The translations under genes were made by a program, and so were the position numbers. From assembly GCA_016218725.1 (NCBI GenBank), contig JACRDB010000132.1, positions 1-34,338 of the forward strand: a stretch of DNA of 34,338 nt, given 5' to 3'. The notes under the pieces were generated by a model that was not told the origin of the DNA, made no database searches, and was given only the letters and a program-made list of their open reading frames with translations. This document shows, piece by piece, positions 33,130 to 34,338 of this stretch (position 1 is its first letter; each line of letters begins with the position of its first letter). This DNA comes from Deltaproteobacteria bacterium (lineage in GTDB: Bacteria; Myxococcota_A; Polyangia; Polyangiales; Ga0077539).

Positions 33130-34065
33130 ATGGGACAGCGATGGCAAGCGGTAGGGTTGGCGTGGGTGTTGGGGGCGGGGCTGTCCTGCGCGGATTTGTG
33201 TGTACCCGGGGAGCCGGGGTGCGGGCCGGACCCGGGGCAGGGGGGGAGCGTGGGCGTGGCGGGGGGAGCGGCGAGGGTGACCCTGGAGCCTTCGGGGGCG
33301 GTGTCGGGCTGTCCCGCGGGGCGGTACTACGTGAACCGCGTGCAGGGGCGCATGGTGGACCTGCAGGGGCGGCCGATCCCTCGGGCGCAGGTGAACGTGT
33401 GTGGGAATGCTTGCATCCCGGGCACGGCGGACAACGAGGGGCGCTTTGACATCGCGGTGGACCTCTGCTTTGGGACCAACGCGGAGTACCCGCACGGGGC
33501 GGTGCTGTGGTTCTCGGGCAACCGGCGCTACGCGGACCTGTTCTTTGATTTCAACCAGCGGGGGATGCAGCGGGTGGGCCTGGCGCGCATCGAGACGCCG
33601 CTGGCGGTGCCCGCGATGGCGGACGGGGGCAACGCGTACGTGCCCTCGGGGAGCCGGGGCATCGTGCGGATGGTGGACGGGCTGGGCTTCTCGCTCACGA
33701 TCTCGCCGGACAACATCGAGTATCCGTTGACGGCCGAGGACGAGACCGTGCGGGTGGTGCGGGTGGACCCCACGAGGCTGCCCTTCACGCCGGAGGAGCG
33801 GCCGGACGTGATGTACGCCATCGAGCCGGCGGACTCGCGGCTGCGGGAGCCCGCCCCGGCGGAGTTCCCGAACACCCGCAGGCTGCCGCCGGGGACCGAG
33901 GTGGACATCGTGGGGGTGGGCAATCACATCTCGCGCGGCAGGCCCGCGACGGGGGTGCTGGGAAGGATTGACATGGGGCACGTGTCCGACGACGGGCGGG
34001 TGGTGGTGCCGGACCACGGGCTGCGCTTCCTCGGGATGGTGGGCTGGAGGGCCCTGCGGCGATGA
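33130..34065 (+). CDS. Lipoprotein with carboxypeptidase-regulatory-like domain
   Basis: 311 residues. The ATG at 33130 has GGGAGGGG upstream. The signal peptide ends in LGAGLSC (Cys20), followed by a Gly-rich linker. Residues about 65-120 match a CarboxypepD-regulatory beta-sandwich: VNRVQGRMVDLQGRPIPRAQV, then NEGRFDIAVDLCFG. The C-terminal 170 residues are beta-rich with no recognised family (RGIVRMVDGLGFSLTISPDN, GTEVDIVGVGNHISRG). Several Cys in the first half may form disulfides. Probably outer-membrane or surface located. Overlaps the next lipoprotein start (ATGA), so the two are co-expressed. Confidence 0.78.
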   Translation: MGQRWQAVGLAWVLGAGLSCADLCVPGEPGCGPDPGQGGSVGVAGGAARVTLEPSGAVSGCPAGRYYVNRVQGRMVDLQGRPIPRAQVNVCGNACIPGTADNEGRFDIAVDLCFGTNAEYPHGAVLWFSGNRRYADLFFDFNQRGMQRVGLARIETPLAVPAMADGGNAYVPSGSRGIVRMVDGLGFSLTISPDNIEYPLTAEDETVRVVRVDPTRLPFTPEERPDVMYAIEPADSRLREPAPAEFPNTRRLPPGTEVDIVGVGNHISRGRPATGVLGRIDMGHVSDDGRVVVPDHGLRFLGMVGWRALRR

Positions 34066-34338
34066 GCGCGCCTGGAAATCGACCGACGCTCGGTGGCTGC
34101 CGCGCCCTGGTGGGGATGTTCCTCCTGGCGGGGGGCTGCGCCCCGGAGGTGGACGACGTGGCCTTCGGCCCGCTGCGCCCGGATGGCGGGCCGTCGCCGT
34201 CGCCAGCTCCACGAGGGGGCCCCGAGGAGCGGCCCTTCTGGCGCAACAAGGACGCGGGCGCGGTGGACGCGCCGGTGCTGGTGGACCCTCCGGGGTCGCC
34301 CGCGCCGCCGCAGCGGGACGGGGGGGCGGCCCCGGCGC
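34062..34338 (+). CDS. Lipoprotein, N-terminal part (cut by window end)
   Basis: 92 codons are visible; the gene continues past the window. The ATG overlaps the upstream stop. The signal peptide (ALVGMFLLAGGC) ends in a lipobox at Cys26, followed by a Pro/Gly/Asp-rich disordered spacer with FWRNKDAGAVDAP. No domain is reached before the edge. Coupled to the preceding lipoprotein, so the two may form a surface complex. Confidence 0.7.
   Translation, partial: MSAPGNRPTLGGCRALVGMFLLAGGCAPEVDDVAFGPLRPDGGPSPSPAPRGGPEERPFWRNKDAGAVDAPVLVDPPGSPAPPQRDGGAAPA

Overview
The window reads as a chromosome segment of a very high-GC, lipoprotein-rich Gram-negative bacterium, most likely Myxococcota/Polyangia (former Deltaproteobacteria). 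The reasons are extreme third-position GC in nearly every gene, many small secreted lipoproteins with LxGC-type lipoboxes, a giant Ser/Thr kinase with ATPase and TPR modules, a sigma54-type response regulator, a PP2C phosphatase, and operons joined by ATGA/GTGA/TTGA stop-start overlaps. This placement is inferred from style, not from a marker gene. No tRNA, rRNA, CRISPR array or insertion sequence was found.

Layout. 1-2563 (minus): an HTH/pseudo-receiver regulator, a small membrane protein and a two-repeat lipoprotein, then an unidentified partial frame running off the left edge. 2654-6392 (plus): a tight oxidoreductase operon of a ThiO-like glycine oxidase, an alpha/beta hydrolase, an extended SDR epimerase and an enoyl-CoA-reductase-like SDR. 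6393-6552 holds a long imperfect inverted repeat between convergent genes. 6553-8911 (minus): an AlkZ-like winged-helix protein and a lipoprotein with the catalytic pattern of the secreted kinase FAM20C. 8965-12486 (plus): a four-gene overlapping operon of an NAGPA-type phosphodiester glycosidase, ttcA, a DUF692 (MbnB/BufB-like) protein and a BufC/HvfC-like partner. 12483-13502 (minus): PP2C phosphatase. 13606-15487 (plus): an isocitrate/isopropylmalate dehydrogenase and a calcium-binding-repeat lipoprotein. 15515-16537 (minus): a DUF4397 lipoprotein. 16682-21752 (plus): a sigma factor, a VWA protein, a membrane protein and a lipoprotein/PDZ protein with a degenerate NuoH-like membrane domain.

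21753-24483 stands out. It begins with a remnant whose 27-bp core also occurs at the left edge of the window. It then carries a lower-GC two-gene unit: a histidine kinase overlapping a response regulator whose output domain is a PD-(D/E)xK restriction-endonuclease-like domain. This is the best candidate for an undescribed system, a phosphorelay that ends in a nuclease.

24484-26888 (minus) is a SahR-like ArsR-methyltransferase regulator translationally coupled to ahcY, with a palindromic operator lying exactly between its -35 and -10 boxes. 26984-34338 (plus) holds an NtrC-type regulator, a lipoprotein, a 1305-residue kinase/cyclase-like/ATPase/TPR signalling protein and two further lipoproteins, the last cut by the window end.

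Several transcription units have a -10-like hexamer ending only 6-13 nt before the start codon and no Shine-Dalgarno sequence, which suggests leaderless mRNAs are common here.
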